Shown: in pieces, positions 34,812-43,691 of the stretch
Position numbering within the stretch: the stretch's first letter is position 1
Layout of the letters: each line of letters starts with the position of its first letter
Source: Archangium lansingense
Lineage (GTDB): Bacteria; Myxococcota; Myxococcia; Myxococcales; Myxococcaceae
Assembly: GCF_026626635.1 (NCBI RefSeq)
Contig: NZ_JAPNKA010000001.1
Location: 4,774,001 to 4,838,000, forward strand
Length of the DNA: 64,000 bases
Reading direction: 5' to 3'
Made by a program: the position numbers and the translations under genes
Notes under the pieces: model-generated
Database searches by the model: none
Told to the model about the DNA's origin: nothing
The model's input: the letters and a program-made list of their open reading frames with translations, nothing else

Positions 34812-35000
34812 GCAGGGCTTTCGTGATGAGTCTTACGCTCTTACGGCAGCTTTGTTGTCAGGGCGCATGAGGCGCTCATTCGATGTCAGGGTTTGCTTTC
34901 GCTATATGCAGGTGCTTGCTCATTGAGGTATCAAGGACGCCGCCTCGAGGCCGGTCGTGGCCATGTGAGCCGTTGAGCATCCACCCCAGGAGCCCGTGAC

Positions 35001-36803
35001 ATGCGCAGTGATTTGGGTAGACGTGTAGGTTTTTCGAGGCGGTCGTCCGGCCAACGGCTGGGATTGACCGTGGGGCTGGTGGCGGTCGGGGTGTCAGGGC
35101 TGCTGCCCCTCCCGGTCCGGGCGCAGGAGGTCCCGTCGGGGGTCGTCTTCCTGGTGGACAACAGCGAGTCCATGCAGGACTTCCCGCAGTACCTGCCCGA
35201 GGTCTTCACTCCCGGCTGGAACCCCCCCGTTCCCAACCCGGGGAACGGCCAGCGTGGCCAGGACAGTGAGTTCGGGCACTTCATCAACACGGGCTGCACG
35301 GACCCGGCACTGGTCGCCGCGATGAGCTGGTTCGACAAGTACAGTCCGGATGCGGCCAAGAACGGCTCTGTCATCTACGACAACGACGCGGACTTCGGTA
35401 CGACGCCCTTCTTCGAGCCAGGCAAGTTCTACCATGCGCGCGGCCGGCGCGTGGCCTGGGAGACGGAGGACTACCCGTGGTCGCTCAGCTCCTCCACCTC
35501 GTCCCTGAGCGGGCAGACGACTGCCCTGTATGCGTGCTACGAGATCACCAACTGGAAGACGAGTGATGGCTGGTACAACTCGGAAGTGATGCAGGAGTGC
35601 GAGCAGTGTCTGGCCACCAAGGGGTGGTGGCGTGGTCCGCTCATCACCGCGAACACGGGTGATTCCTTCAACGACGACGATTTCCCGCCCGCTCGGAAGG
35701 AGTCGATAACAGGAGAGGCGCCGCCCCCGCCCGAGGCGTACCGCAAGTGGGTGCTGAGCGGCCGCGTGCTCAACGTGCGTCCGCCCAGGTTCGTGATTGC
35801 GCGCAAGGCGCTCAAGGACGTCATCAGCACGGTGTCCAACACGCGCATGGGCGTGGCCACCTTCGGAAGGGATCACGGCTGGTACGACCCGCCGGAGATG
35901 CTCGAGAAGATTCGTCCGACGTGCGACCAGTCCTCTCCGACCATCAACGAGGCGGCGCTGAACCGGCCCAGGCTGAGGCAGGCCGTCAACCAGGTGGTGT
36001 TTCGCAACATCGAGCGCTCCCTCGGCGAGGCCCTGTTTGGTCTGGGTGGCTACTTCTCCTCGCAGGTGGTGGATGGCAAGTGGTCGAACTGGTTCCAGCA
36101 GCCCGTGAGCCCCGGGTACTTCGGCTGGCCGGGTTGCTGCAACGGCGGCACCTACAACAACACGCACACGGGCCAGGAAGGCGTCTTCTGGGGCATGGCG
36201 TCTGACGAATGGCTCAAGCCTCCCAAGACGGCTTTGGGCATCTATCTGCCGGGTCAGCCCTGGGAGGGGACCGGGTATGACCGAGCCGTCTGCAATGACT
36301 CGCAGAACAACGCCGTCATCGTGGTGACCAGCGGAACGCCTCGTTACGACAACAGTGTGCCCATCACCAAGATGATGGACATCCTCGAATCCCATGGAGC
36401 CAGGCACCCCGATGGCTCGCTGCTCACGTTCGACCCGTCCAACCCCGAGACAAACCCCAACGTGGGGGGCGTGAACTACTGCCACCTGTTCGGCGCCACC
36501 AAGGCAACGTGTGACTACGGCATGGAGGCCTACAACTGGCCCACCGGCCTGGGCGTGGGCAACAAGAACTTCATGGATGACGTGGCCTTCTTCCTGTCGC
36601 ACATGGACCTGCGCGGCGACATGCCGGGGAGCCAGACGGTGCGCACGTTCGTCGTCGGCTACGGCGATAGCAGCCCCATGCTCCAGAGCATCTCCCTGGC
36701 GGGCAAGGGGAGCTTCTTCCGGGCGGATCAGCCGGGCACGATGCGAGATGCCCTCTTGTTCGCCGTCTCGCAGAGCCGCGTGAACAGCTGCTCCGCGCCG
36801 TAG
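35001..36803 (+). CDS. PilY1-like exported protein with a VWA domain
   Basis: The protein has 600 residues. The signal peptide runs to about residue 41 (PVRAQ). The von Willebrand A domain opens with VVFLVDNSESM, whose D-x-S-x-S set (Asp53, Ser55, Ser57) is the metal-dependent adhesion site. The late part has the wings of this domain (AVIVVTSGTP, TFVVGYGDSSP). The usual C-terminal beta-propeller of PilY1 is absent, so this resembles only the N-terminal VWA part found in many myxobacterial PilY1 paralogues. It would be secreted, possibly with type IV pili or as an adhesin. A broken duplicate lies directly upstream. Confidence 0.75.
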   Translation: MRSDLGRRVGFSRRSSGQRLGLTVGLVAVGVSGLLPLPVRAQEVPSGVVFLVDNSESMQDFPQYLPEVFTPGWNPPVPNPGNGQRGQDSEFGHFINTGCTDPALVAAMSWFDKYSPDAAKNGSVIYDNDADFGTTPFFEPGKFYHARGRRVAWETEDYPWSLSSSTSSLSGQTTALYACYEITNWKTSDGWYNSEVMQECEQCLATKGWWRGPLITANTGDSFNDDDFPPARKESITGEAPPPPEAYRKWVLSGRVLNVRPPRFVIARKALKDVISTVSNTRMGVATFGRDHGWYDPPEMLEKIRPTCDQSSPTINEAALNRPRLRQAVNQVVFRNIERSLGEALFGLGGYFSSQVVDGKWSNWFQQPVSPGYFGWPGCCNGGTYNNTHTGQEGVFWGMASDEWLKPPKTALGIYLPGQPWEGTGYDRAVCNDSQNNAVIVVTSGTPRYDNSVPITKMMDILESHGARHPDGSLLTFDPSNPETNPNVGGVNYCHLFGATKATCDYGMEAYNWPTGLGVGNKNFMDDVAFFLSHMDLRGDMPGSQTVRTFVVGYGDSSPMLQSISLAGKGSFFRADQPGTMRDALLFAVSQSRVNSCSAP

Positions 36804-36827
36804 TGCCCACGCTCGTGGGATGAGCTC

Positions 36828-36867
36828 AGGCCAGGGGAGGGCGCTGTGGGGCCCTGTCCTGGCCTTT
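36828..36867 (+). terminator. Terminator-like hairpins after the PilY1-like gene
   Basis: AGGCCAGG (36828-36835) pairs with CCTGGCCT (36858-36865) followed by TT. A second small hairpin, CCCACG/CGTGGG, lies just before it at about 36806-36819. Confidence 0.5.
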
Positions 36868-36950
36868 GTCATCTCCTCCGCGACACGCGCCTGGCCGATT
36901 CCGTGACACCATGGGGGACGGGATGGCGGTCTGTCCCTGGGAGGGGTTGC

Positions 36951-38126
36951 ATGAGCTACGTCGGCACGTTCCGCAGACTCGCCGAGGCCTTTGAAGACGG
37001 GCGAGGCGCCGGATCCATGGACACCGGGCTCGTGCTGCACCAGCGCCGATTCCGCTCCGCGGAAGAGCCTGCTGATGGGGGACCGCAGCCGCTCCCGGTG
37101 CCGGAAGGCGCTCTCGAACCCGAGTCCCTCAAGGGGCTGCTCGACCGGGATGACGGCGTCGAGGAGAACCTCGAGTTTCCGTACCGGGTCGTCGCGCCGC
37201 CCGGGTGCGAGCGGAGCTCCCGAGGGGTGGTTCTCCTCCATGGCCTCAACGAGCGCCGCTGGGAGAAGTACCTGCCCTGGGCGAAGACCCTCGTCGAGGG
37301 GCTGGGCGTGCCCGTCATCCTCTTTCCCACCGCCTTCCACATGGACAGGTCCCCGGCCATCTGGGCCGATCCGCGGTCCATGCGGCAGCTCAGCCGCGAG
37401 CGCATGCGCCGCATGCCGGAGCTCGAGGCCTCCAGCTTCGCGAACGCCGCCCTGAGCACCCGCATCCACGCCCGTCCGGACCGCTTCATCTGGTCGGGCG
37501 TGCGCACCCTGAGGGATCTCTCTCGCCTCTCCGAGAGCGTCTACCGGGGAGACGAGCCGCTCCTCGCGCCCGGTGCCCGGCTCGACGTCTTCGCGTACTC
37601 CATCGGCGCCTTCCTGGCGGAGCTTCTCTTCATGGCCGATGACGGCGGACGGTTCGCCGACTCGCGGCTCGTGACCTTCTGCGGCGGCTGTCTTCTGTCG
37701 CAGACGTCGCCGCTGGCCCGGGAGATTCTCGACAGCGCGGCCGCTCGTGCGCTGCACGTGTTCCTGGAGCAGCTCGATTCGCACAAGCAGCACCGGCCCG
37801 CGCTGGGCAGGCTCCTCTCAGAGGACGCCGTGGGCCGTGCCTTCGAGCTCATGGTGCGTGATGATCGGCACCATGCCGAGCGCGAGGCCGCTCTCCATCG
37901 GATCGGCTCGCGGGTTCGGGCGATCCCGCTTCGCAAGGACACCGTGATGCCGGCCGAGGCCGTGGCCGGGACGCTCTCGGGCTCCGGCGCTCGGGTGGAG
38001 ATCCTCGATATGGCGTACGACTATGATCACGCGAACCCGTTTCCCCTCCAGGGGGTCGACGAGGCAGAGGTCGAGCGCGGCTTCACGGCCGTGTTCGAGC
38101 GCGCGGTGGAGTGGTTGCGCGGGTAG
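36951..38126 (+). CDS. Alpha/beta-hydrolase-fold protein
   Basis: The protein has 391 residues. GVVLLHGLNERR is the oxyanion strand of the alpha/beta-hydrolase fold and DVFAYSIGAFLAE the nucleophile elbow (Ser within AYSIG). A late His (ILDMAYDYDHANPF) may complete the triad. It has no signal peptide. The fold resembles the DUF6051 family and its substrate is unknown. The start MSYVGTF was chosen because the upstream frame lacks alpha/beta features. Confidence 0.7.
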   Translation: MSYVGTFRRLAEAFEDGRGAGSMDTGLVLHQRRFRSAEEPADGGPQPLPVPEGALEPESLKGLLDRDDGVEENLEFPYRVVAPPGCERSSRGVVLLHGLNERRWEKYLPWAKTLVEGLGVPVILFPTAFHMDRSPAIWADPRSMRQLSRERMRRMPELEASSFANAALSTRIHARPDRFIWSGVRTLRDLSRLSESVYRGDEPLLAPGARLDVFAYSIGAFLAELLFMADDGGRFADSRLVTFCGGCLLSQTSPLAREILDSAAARALHVFLEQLDSHKQHRPALGRLLSEDAVGRAFELMVRDDRHHAEREAALHRIGSRVRAIPLRKDTVMPAEAVAGTLSGSGARVEILDMAYDYDHANPFPLQGVDEAEVERGFTAVFERAVEWLRG

Positions 38127-38158
38127 CGCCACGGGGTTGAACCTGACTGTTTCCGGCA

Positions 38159-38193
38159 CCCTCACCCCGTCCCTCTCCCGGAGGGAGAGGGGT
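38159..38193. repeat. Third copy of the CCCTCTCCC palindromic repeat
   Basis: ACCCTCACCCCGTCCCTCTCCC followed by GGAGGGAGAGGGG matches the arm found twice in the MITE-like element at 31721-31759 and 31857-31896. It lies between the hydrolase and murQ genes, both of which end here. Confidence 0.6.
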
Positions 38194-38195
38194 TG

Positions 38196-39104
38196 TCAGG
38201 CCAGGTCTCTCAACGGGGTTTGTTTCAGGCGGCGCTTTGCTTCCTTCGCGGGCAGCCCCGTGAAGTGCATCGCTAGTGCGACCTTCACCTCATTGCCCGC
38301 CTGCTCCAGCAGCCGTTTGGCCGCCGCCGGTGTCAGGTCCGTCAGCTCCGCCACCATTCGTGCCGCCCGCTCGCGCAGCTTCTCGTTCGTGGGCCGCACG
38401 TCCACCATTCGTCCCCGGTACACCTTGCCCAGCGACACGAAGGCCGCCGTGGTGAGCGCGTTGAGGATCAGCTTCGTCGCCGTGCCCGCCTTCAGCCGCG
38501 TGCTGCCCGCCACCAGCTCCGGCCCCGTTTCGGCCAGCAGCACGTGGTCCGCCTTCGCCTTCGGGCCTGGCCGGTTGCAGCACACCAGCACCGTGCGCGC
38601 TCCCCTCCGCCGGGCCTCGTCCAGCGCGCCTAATACGAAGGGCGTCCGGGCACTCGCGGAGATGCCGCACACCACGTCCCGGGGGCTCACGCGCAGCCGG
38701 TTCATGGATGTGGCGCCGGCCTCGGCGTCATCCTCCGCGCCTTCGACCGCGCGAGTCATCGCCCGGCGTCCACCGGCGATCACCGCTTGAACCTGGCTGG
38801 GGGAGGCTCCGAAGGTGGGGGGACACTCACTCGCGTCGAGCACCCCAAGGCGCCCGCTGGTTCCCGCTCCCACGTAGAGCAGACGGCCACCCGCCCGCAA
38901 CGCATCCGCCACGGTCCGAGCCACTCGCGCCACTTCGGCGAGCGCGGGACGGACCGCACGGACGGCGACTTCATCTTCTTGATGCAACCGGCGGACGACC
39001 TCCTCCGTAGAGACGAGGTCCAGGTCCTCCGACCGGGGGTGCTGCCGCTCGCTGGGCGGGAGCGCGGTCTTCTTCGAGCGCGATCTTCCCACCCGCGAGC
39101 TCAC
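38196..39104 (-). CDS. murQ: N-acetylmuramic acid 6-phosphate etherase
   Basis: The protein has 302 residues, the family length. It cleaves the lactyl ether of MurNAc-6-phosphate to GlcNAc-6-phosphate and lactate in peptidoglycan recycling. The SIS fold and the MurQ signature YVGAGTSGRLGVLDASE are present, the latter including the catalytic-type Glu, as is EVKVALAMHFTGL near the end. The start codon is GTG (39104). The gene follows rpmB by eight bases and likely shares its transcript. Its substrate is the product of AnmK, encoded at 14461. Confidence 0.95.
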   Translation of the reverse strand: MSSRVGRSRSKKTALPPSERQHPRSEDLDLVSTEEVVRRLHQEDEVAVRAVRPALAEVARVARTVADALRAGGRLLYVGAGTSGRLGVLDASECPPTFGASPSQVQAVIAGGRRAMTRAVEGAEDDAEAGATSMNRLRVSPRDVVCGISASARTPFVLGALDEARRRGARTVLVCCNRPGPKAKADHVLLAETGPELVAGSTRLKAGTATKLILNALTTAAFVSLGKVYRGRMVDVRPTNEKLRERAARMVAELTDLTPAAAKRLLEQAGNEVKVALAMHFTGLPAKEAKRRLKQTPLRDLA

Positions 39105-39112
39105 GGGCGACC

Positions 39113-39304
39113 TCAGGCTGCCTTGGTCACCTTGCCCGCCTTGATGCAGCGGGTGCAGGCCAGCACGCGCTCCGTGCGGCCCTCAACGGACGCCCGGATC
39201 TTCTGCAGATTCGGGAGGGTCCGCTTCTTCGTCTTGTTGTTCGCGTGGCTGACGTTGTTGCCCACGAGCGGCCGCTTCCCGCAGATGTCACACTTCCAGG
39301 CCAT
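39113..39304 (-). CDS. rpmB: 50S ribosomal protein L28
   Basis: The protein has 63 residues. MAWKCDICGKRPLVGNNVSH is the L28 N-terminus, with the Cys pair CDIC and a second CTRC near the end forming the zinc-binding (C+) type. The upstream in-frame extension to 39466 has no family match, so the start is at 39304. Its operon continues into murQ, an unusual neighbour for a ribosomal protein gene. Confidence 0.97.
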   Translation of the reverse strand: MAWKCDICGKRPLVGNNVSHANNKTKKRTLPNLQKIRASVEGRTERVLACTRCIKAGKVTKAA

Positions 39305-39404
39305 GACTGCCAACTCCTTGAAATCAGGGACGAATTGAAAGCCCGCCCTAAGAGAGCGGCGGAACCTATCTACAAACCACCCGAAAATCCAGTCTGATCG
39401 GGCC

Positions 39405-40925
39405 TCAGCGCTTGAGGACCGCCTTCTTCTTGAGCATCTCCTGGACGAGGCGGACCGCCCGGGCACCCGCCAGGAACTCCCCCTCGAGCCCCAGGCCCGG
39501 GAGGACCTCGCGTCCGGCCAGCAGCAGGTTCTTCGTGGGAGTGTGCTGCTTCAACCCCGAGACGCCCAGCACCGCTTCCGTGTCGAAGACGTAGTGCGGG
39601 TGGGGCATGAGGCGGCTGCCCCGCACCGCGCCGGCATCCAGGTAAGGGGCCGAGCGCAGCAGGCGCTTGTCCTTCGAGAAGGGCATCAGCGCGTCGAGGT
39701 GGGCGTCGATGCGCATGGCCAGCGACTGGAGGTAGCCCTCGCCCAGGTCTCGCACGCTGGCGGGGACGAAGCCTCCGGCGCAGACGACGCGCAGCGAGGG
39801 GTCTTCCTTGCCGTCGGGCGTCCGGGCGGGGTGCTGCTGGAGGAGCAGGGGGCCCAGCTCGGCGTCCTGGGTGTCCACCAGCAGCAGCTCTCCCATTCCG
39901 CGCGGCACCACCGCCTCGGGCAGCACCCAGTTCACCGCGAAGAGGAAGGACTTGAGGGTGGACAGGTCCAGGTGCTCGCTCAGGCCGCGGTGCTTCTTGC
40001 GGTCCGTGATGAGCCGGCGCAGCGCCCCCGCGTCAGTGGCAGACACCAGGCACGAGGCCCGGTAGAGCGTGTCCGAGCGCAGCAGCTTCACCGCGGAGAA
40101 GCGGCTCCCCTCGAAGTGCAGCTCCTCCACCACGTAGGTGTCGGTGTTCTCGGGGCTGAGCAGGTCTCCTCCCAGCTCCACGAGCCGCTCGAAGAGGAGC
40201 TGGCGCAGGCCATCACGCCCACCCGGGTAGCGCCAGGGCGTCTGCAGCGCCTGGGACAGGGCGCGCGTGCGCGCCAGGGGCGTGTTGGGCTGATCCAGGT
40301 GGACGAGGAAGGGCAGCAGGCCGCGCAGCAGCTTCGAGGGCTCGTCCTCTCCCGCCAGGCGCGGCTCCGTCTGGAGCCCCGGGTGCTGGCCCACGCGCTT
40401 CTTGAGGTTCCAGGACTCCAGGATGCCGTCCGGCGGCAGCGGCGGACCTTCCTTGAAGAAGGTGTCGGAGGGCTCGTGCTGGAGGGCGGTGGCGGTGACG
40501 TCCGCGAGGATGCGCTCGCCGTTGGCGTCGAACTCGCGCAGGAGCTCGGCGCGGCGGCGGACCGCGTCGGCGTGCAGGTCCACGCGGTGGCGCGGCATCA
40601 CGAGCTGCAGCTCGGGCACGTGGGGCTGCTGGTTGCGCTGGAGCGCCGTGTTGAGCGACAGCTCGGTGAAGGCCTCCTCCACCGCGGGCATCGTCTTGAG
40701 GGCCGGGGCGATGAAGGGCGCGTAGGGCAGCACGAAGCCATCGTGCTCGTAGCCCGGCCCGGTCCCGTCGTGCTCCACCAGGAGCACGCTGTATCCCCGC
40801 TTGGCGAGCAGTGCCGCGGCGAGCGCTCCGCCGAGCTGGCTGCCCAGGACGATCACGTCATAGACGTGCCGGGAGGGCGCCGTGGCGGAGGGGAGCGGCT
40901 TGGATTTGGCGACTGGCGTCGGCAT
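39405..40925 (-). CDS. FAD-dependent oxidoreductase (phytoene-desaturase-like)
   Basis: The protein has 506 residues. A dinucleotide-binding fold opens near the N-terminus (VIVLGSQLGGALAAALLA, then VLLVEHD). The middle and the end (LLAGREVLPGLGLEGEFLAG) are typical of the NAD(P)/FAD-dependent amino-oxidase/phytoene desaturase superfamily, with the late segment joining the FAD pyrophosphate. The reaction cannot be told; no carotenoid genes are adjacent. The ATG at 40925 was chosen; the earlier frame to 41318 overlaps the bpt gene. Confidence 0.75.
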   Translation of the reverse strand: MPTPVAKSKPLPSATAPSRHVYDVIVLGSQLGGALAAALLAKRGYSVLLVEHDGTGPGYEHDGFVLPYAPFIAPALKTMPAVEEAFTELSLNTALQRNQQPHVPELQLVMPRHRVDLHADAVRRRAELLREFDANGERILADVTATALQHEPSDTFFKEGPPLPPDGILESWNLKKRVGQHPGLQTEPRLAGEDEPSKLLRGLLPFLVHLDQPNTPLARTRALSQALQTPWRYPGGRDGLRQLLFERLVELGGDLLSPENTDTYVVEELHFEGSRFSAVKLLRSDTLYRASCLVSATDAGALRRLITDRKKHRGLSEHLDLSTLKSFLFAVNWVLPEAVVPRGMGELLLVDTQDAELGPLLLQQHPARTPDGKEDPSLRVVCAGGFVPASVRDLGEGYLQSLAMRIDAHLDALMPFSKDKRLLRSAPYLDAGAVRGSRLMPHPHYVFDTEAVLGVSGLKQHTPTKNLLLAGREVLPGLGLEGEFLAGARAVRLVQEMLKKKAVLKR

Positions 40926-41013
40926 TGCGGGGCGCACACTACACACGTTGCCGTGGGCCCGGCAGCGCTTTCCCTCTCTAGGAGCCCAAAAAGGGCCGGG
41001 GAGGCCGGTGGAC

Positions 41014-41775
41014 CTACGGCTGTGGCTCTTCAGAGGGCTCCGCCGGAAGCCAGCGCGGGGGCTCCTCTGGCGCGGGGCGGCCTTCGAGCAGCTCGTGGGG
41101 GCGGAACGTGCCCTTGTAGCGAAGGGACGCGCACTCCTGGACGCGGTAGCCGAGGTACACGTGGGGGATTCCCCGTGCTCGGGCCAGCTCCACCTGGAAC
41201 ACCACATTGGCGGAGCCCGGCGAGCAGCGCGCGTACGTGGGATCGAAGAAGAAGTACACCGCGCTCCAGGCGTGGGGCGTCTCGTCACAGATGCCCAGGC
41301 CCACCAGCTTCGTCCCACCCTCGGCGGTGTCGTCGTAGTACGCCACCTCGCGCGCGGACGGGTGGGGGAAGGCGAACTGGAGGAAGTACTCGCGCATGCC
41401 GATCGGCGCGGCGTCCCACTCGCGAGATTGCTCCCGCTCGGCGTGCCAGGCGCGATAGAGCGCCAGCCGATCCTCGTCCACGCGGGGCCGGCCCACCTCC
41501 ACGCGGAAGTGGGCGCACGCGGCCCGAGCGCGGCGCTGGCTGCGGTTGGGCTGGAAGGTGTCCGTAGGGATGCGCAGCGAGATGCACCGGTTGCACGCCT
41601 GGCATGCGGGTCGGAAGTACAGCGGGCCGAACCGGCGCCACCCGCGCACGAGCATCCGTTCGTACTCTTCAGCCGTCACGTCCTGCATCACCAGCTGCTC
41701 CAGTGAGGCGAGCTGGTCCGGCAGGTAGCTGCAGGGGCTGGGTGGTTCGACGCTATGTCCCAGGATGTTGGCCAT
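41014..41775 (-). CDS. bpt: Leucyl/arginyl-type aminoacyl-tRNA-protein transferase
   Basis: The protein has 253 residues with ATG at 41775 (a TTG start at 41817 would add 14). It transfers an amino acid from tRNA to N-terminal residues, marking proteins for ClpAP degradation. The N-terminal Cys cluster PCSYLP and CQACNRC, and the C-terminal VYFFFDPTYA and HVYLGYRVQ, are the ATE/Bpt signatures. It is the only such gene in the window. Bpt adds Leu to N-terminal Asp or Glu. Confidence 0.9.
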   Translation of the reverse strand: MANILGHSVEPPSPCSYLPDQLASLEQLVMQDVTAEEYERMLVRGWRRFGPLYFRPACQACNRCISLRIPTDTFQPNRSQRRARAACAHFRVEVGRPRVDEDRLALYRAWHAEREQSREWDAAPIGMREYFLQFAFPHPSAREVAYYDDTAEGGTKLVGLGICDETPHAWSAVYFFFDPTYARCSPGSANVVFQVELARARGIPHVYLGYRVQECASLRYKGTFRPHELLEGRPAPEEPPRWLPAEPSEEPQP

Positions 41776-41865
41776 GGCTTCCCATGCGTTCCTGGGCGAT
41801 GGCGGCCCTTCCGTCAAGCGAGAAGGTCCGGGCCGAGCCGAAGGCTGGAGAGCAGGCAGGCGGGA

Positions 41866-43113
41866 TTACACCGCGCGCATCACCGGCAGGTCCTTCAGGA
41901 GCGAGGCCCTCGCCAGCGCGAGCGCCTTGTCCGCATCCAGGATGCCGTGGCCCTCCTCCTGCTCGGTGGCCCGGGTGTCCGTGGCGGCCTGGGCGAGGAT
42001 GTCGCGGACCTGGTCGTTGGTGAGGTCGGGGTTGATGCGGCGCATCTCGGCGATGAGCGCCGTCACCTGGGGGGCAGCAAAGGACGTCCCATCGGCCGTC
42101 CTGCCACCCTCGACCTCGATGTCCGTGCCGTCGATGGCCACGGTGACGAAGTCGCTCGGCGTGGAGAAGTCCGCGATGCGGTCCTTGAGGCCACCGGTGG
42201 AGGCGGCCACCACGAGGGTGTGCTCGTTGAAGAGCACCGAGTCGGCGAAGTCCCCGTCGTACTTGACGCCCATGTCGTCCAGGGTGTCGAGGAAGTCACC
42301 GGTGTTGCCGGCCGTCACCACGTGAAGGATGCCCGCGTCCTCCAACTTCCCGGACATGTCGTCGTACCGCGCCTTGGCCTTGGCGATGTCCTTGCTGTTC
42401 TCGAAGACGCCGTCCACGCGGTCCACGAGCGCCTGGAGCACCTCCGTGTCGGAGGCGCCTTCCTCCAGCCCCAGTTCCTTGGCGAGCGCCGCCTTGGCCT
42501 CCGGGTCGTTGCGCACGTCCCGCCACATCTCATCGGCGATGCGCACCGGGCTGATGCTCTGGGACTGGTTGATGACGGTGATGTCGCCCGGGTTGTCCAG
42601 GAGCCCCTGCATGGCGTCCGAGGTGCTGTCGAGGAAGCTGGCGGTGCGGTGCTCGATGCGCTCGTCCAGCGAGGCTCCCGGAGGCGCCGAGGTGGAGCCC
42701 ACTCCTACCGTGCGGATCTCATCGGCCGAGTACTCGCTGTTCTCGTCCACGACGTGCCCCACGTCGTCGCCGTGAGTGACGCCCGAGCCGAAGGAGTCGA
42801 AGATGGCGATGGTGTCGTCACCCGGGTTGAGGCGGGAGAGGAAGTCCTTCACCGCCTTCCCGGCTTCCCCCAGCGGGCTGGTGGCGGCGCGGGCCTCCAC
42901 GGCGCGCTGCGTGAAGGAGCGCACGGGGCTCGTCCCGTCCGTTCCCGGGGTCAGGCGCTTTCCCTGGGCAGCGGCCGGCTTGTCGAAGCGGCTCTCCAGC
43001 ACCCGGTTGGTGGGGGCCGCGGGCTCGCTGGCGCGCGAACGAGTGGTCTGCGTCTGCGAAGGCTCCGTGCGGACCTGGGAGGGACGCGAGTTGCCAATCG
43101 ACTTCAGGGACAT
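41866..43113 (-). CDS. Subtilisin-like (S8) serine protease without a signal peptide
   Basis: The protein has 415 residues. The catalytic set is complete: Asp106 (AIFDSFGSG), His114 (THGDDVGH), the oxyanion Asn270 (VTAGNT) and Ser344 (GTSFAAPQV). The first 100 residues are disordered (Ser/Thr/Arg-rich) and may be a propeptide. No signal peptide is visible, so the enzyme should remain in the cytoplasm or be exported by an unusual route, as for myxobacterial PopC; a relation to PopC is only a suggestion. GGAGG precedes the ATG at 43113 by five bases. Confidence 0.8.
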   Translation of the reverse strand: MSLKSIGNSRPSQVRTEPSQTQTTRSRASEPAAPTNRVLESRFDKPAAAQGKRLTPGTDGTSPVRSFTQRAVEARAATSPLGEAGKAVKDFLSRLNPGDDTIAIFDSFGSGVTHGDDVGHVVDENSEYSADEIRTVGVGSTSAPPGASLDERIEHRTASFLDSTSDAMQGLLDNPGDITVINQSQSISPVRIADEMWRDVRNDPEAKAALAKELGLEEGASDTEVLQALVDRVDGVFENSKDIAKAKARYDDMSGKLEDAGILHVVTAGNTGDFLDTLDDMGVKYDGDFADSVLFNEHTLVVAASTGGLKDRIADFSTPSDFVTVAIDGTDIEVEGGRTADGTSFAAPQVTALIAEMRRINPDLTNDQVRDILAQAATDTRATEQEEGHGILDADKALALARASLLKDLPVMRAV

Positions 43114-43211
43114 GGGAGCCTCCACCACGAATACGTTTCCTGATTATCGAGAGGAACCGTACGGGTGTTGCGTCCACGTCACCGGCGCACTGCGTCAGCG
43201 GCGCTCCAGGC

Positions 43212-43691
43212 TCACAACTCCTCGTCGCTCACCACGATGAGGCCGGCCTGAGAGAGCAGGGCGGCCGTGACGCCCTGGCCTCGTACCACCGCACCATCTA
43301 CGTGTGTGCCCTGGGTGCCGCACGAGGGGCTGCGCTCCTTGAGTAGCGCCACCCTCACTCCGAAGCGCCGCGCCGCCGCCAGCGCCAGCTCCGCGCCGTG
43401 GCGGAAGGCCTCCGTCCGGTCCTTCCCCGACTCCACCTCCGCCGCCCGGGCCTTGCCCGCCAGCACCTCCGCGCCCGCGCCGCCCTTCAGCTCCACGGCA
43501 GGCCGGGGGATGCCCAGGCCTGCACCCGTCTCCGGGCACATGGGCACGACCTCCTTGCCCTCCAGTGCCTGAAGCACCTTGCTCGAGCCCTTCGACATGC
43601 CGTCGTACCGGCACGCCTCGCCCAGCAGGCACGCACTCACCAGCACCACGGGCGCCTCGCGCAGCGCCGCGACCCGCTCCTCGCGCGTCAT
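43212..43691 (-). CDS. DUF523 protein
   Basis: The protein has 159 residues. The signature of DUF523 is three Cys motifs: SACLLGEACRYDG, PMCPETGAGLGIPRP and SPSCGTQG; these could form a metal or Fe-S site. Its role is unknown. Its ATG overlaps the stop of purN by four bases, so it belongs to the purMN operon. Confidence 0.85.
   Translation of the reverse strand: MTREERVAALREAPVVLVSACLLGEACRYDGMSKGSSKVLQALEGKEVVPMCPETGAGLGIPRPAVELKGGAGAEVLAGKARAAEVESGKDRTEAFRHGAELALAAARRFGVRVALLKERSPSCGTQGTHVDGAVVRGQGVTAALLSQAGLIVVSDEEL

Noticed and set aside
35094..37793. 899-codon minus-strand frame opposite the PilY1-like and hydrolase genes
   Set aside because: It spans two clear plus-strand genes with domains and its product has only Arg/His/Gly-rich low complexity.
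39543..41567. 674-codon plus-strand frame opposite the FAD oxidoreductase and bpt genes
   Set aside because: Shadow frame; both minus-strand genes have recognisable motifs.
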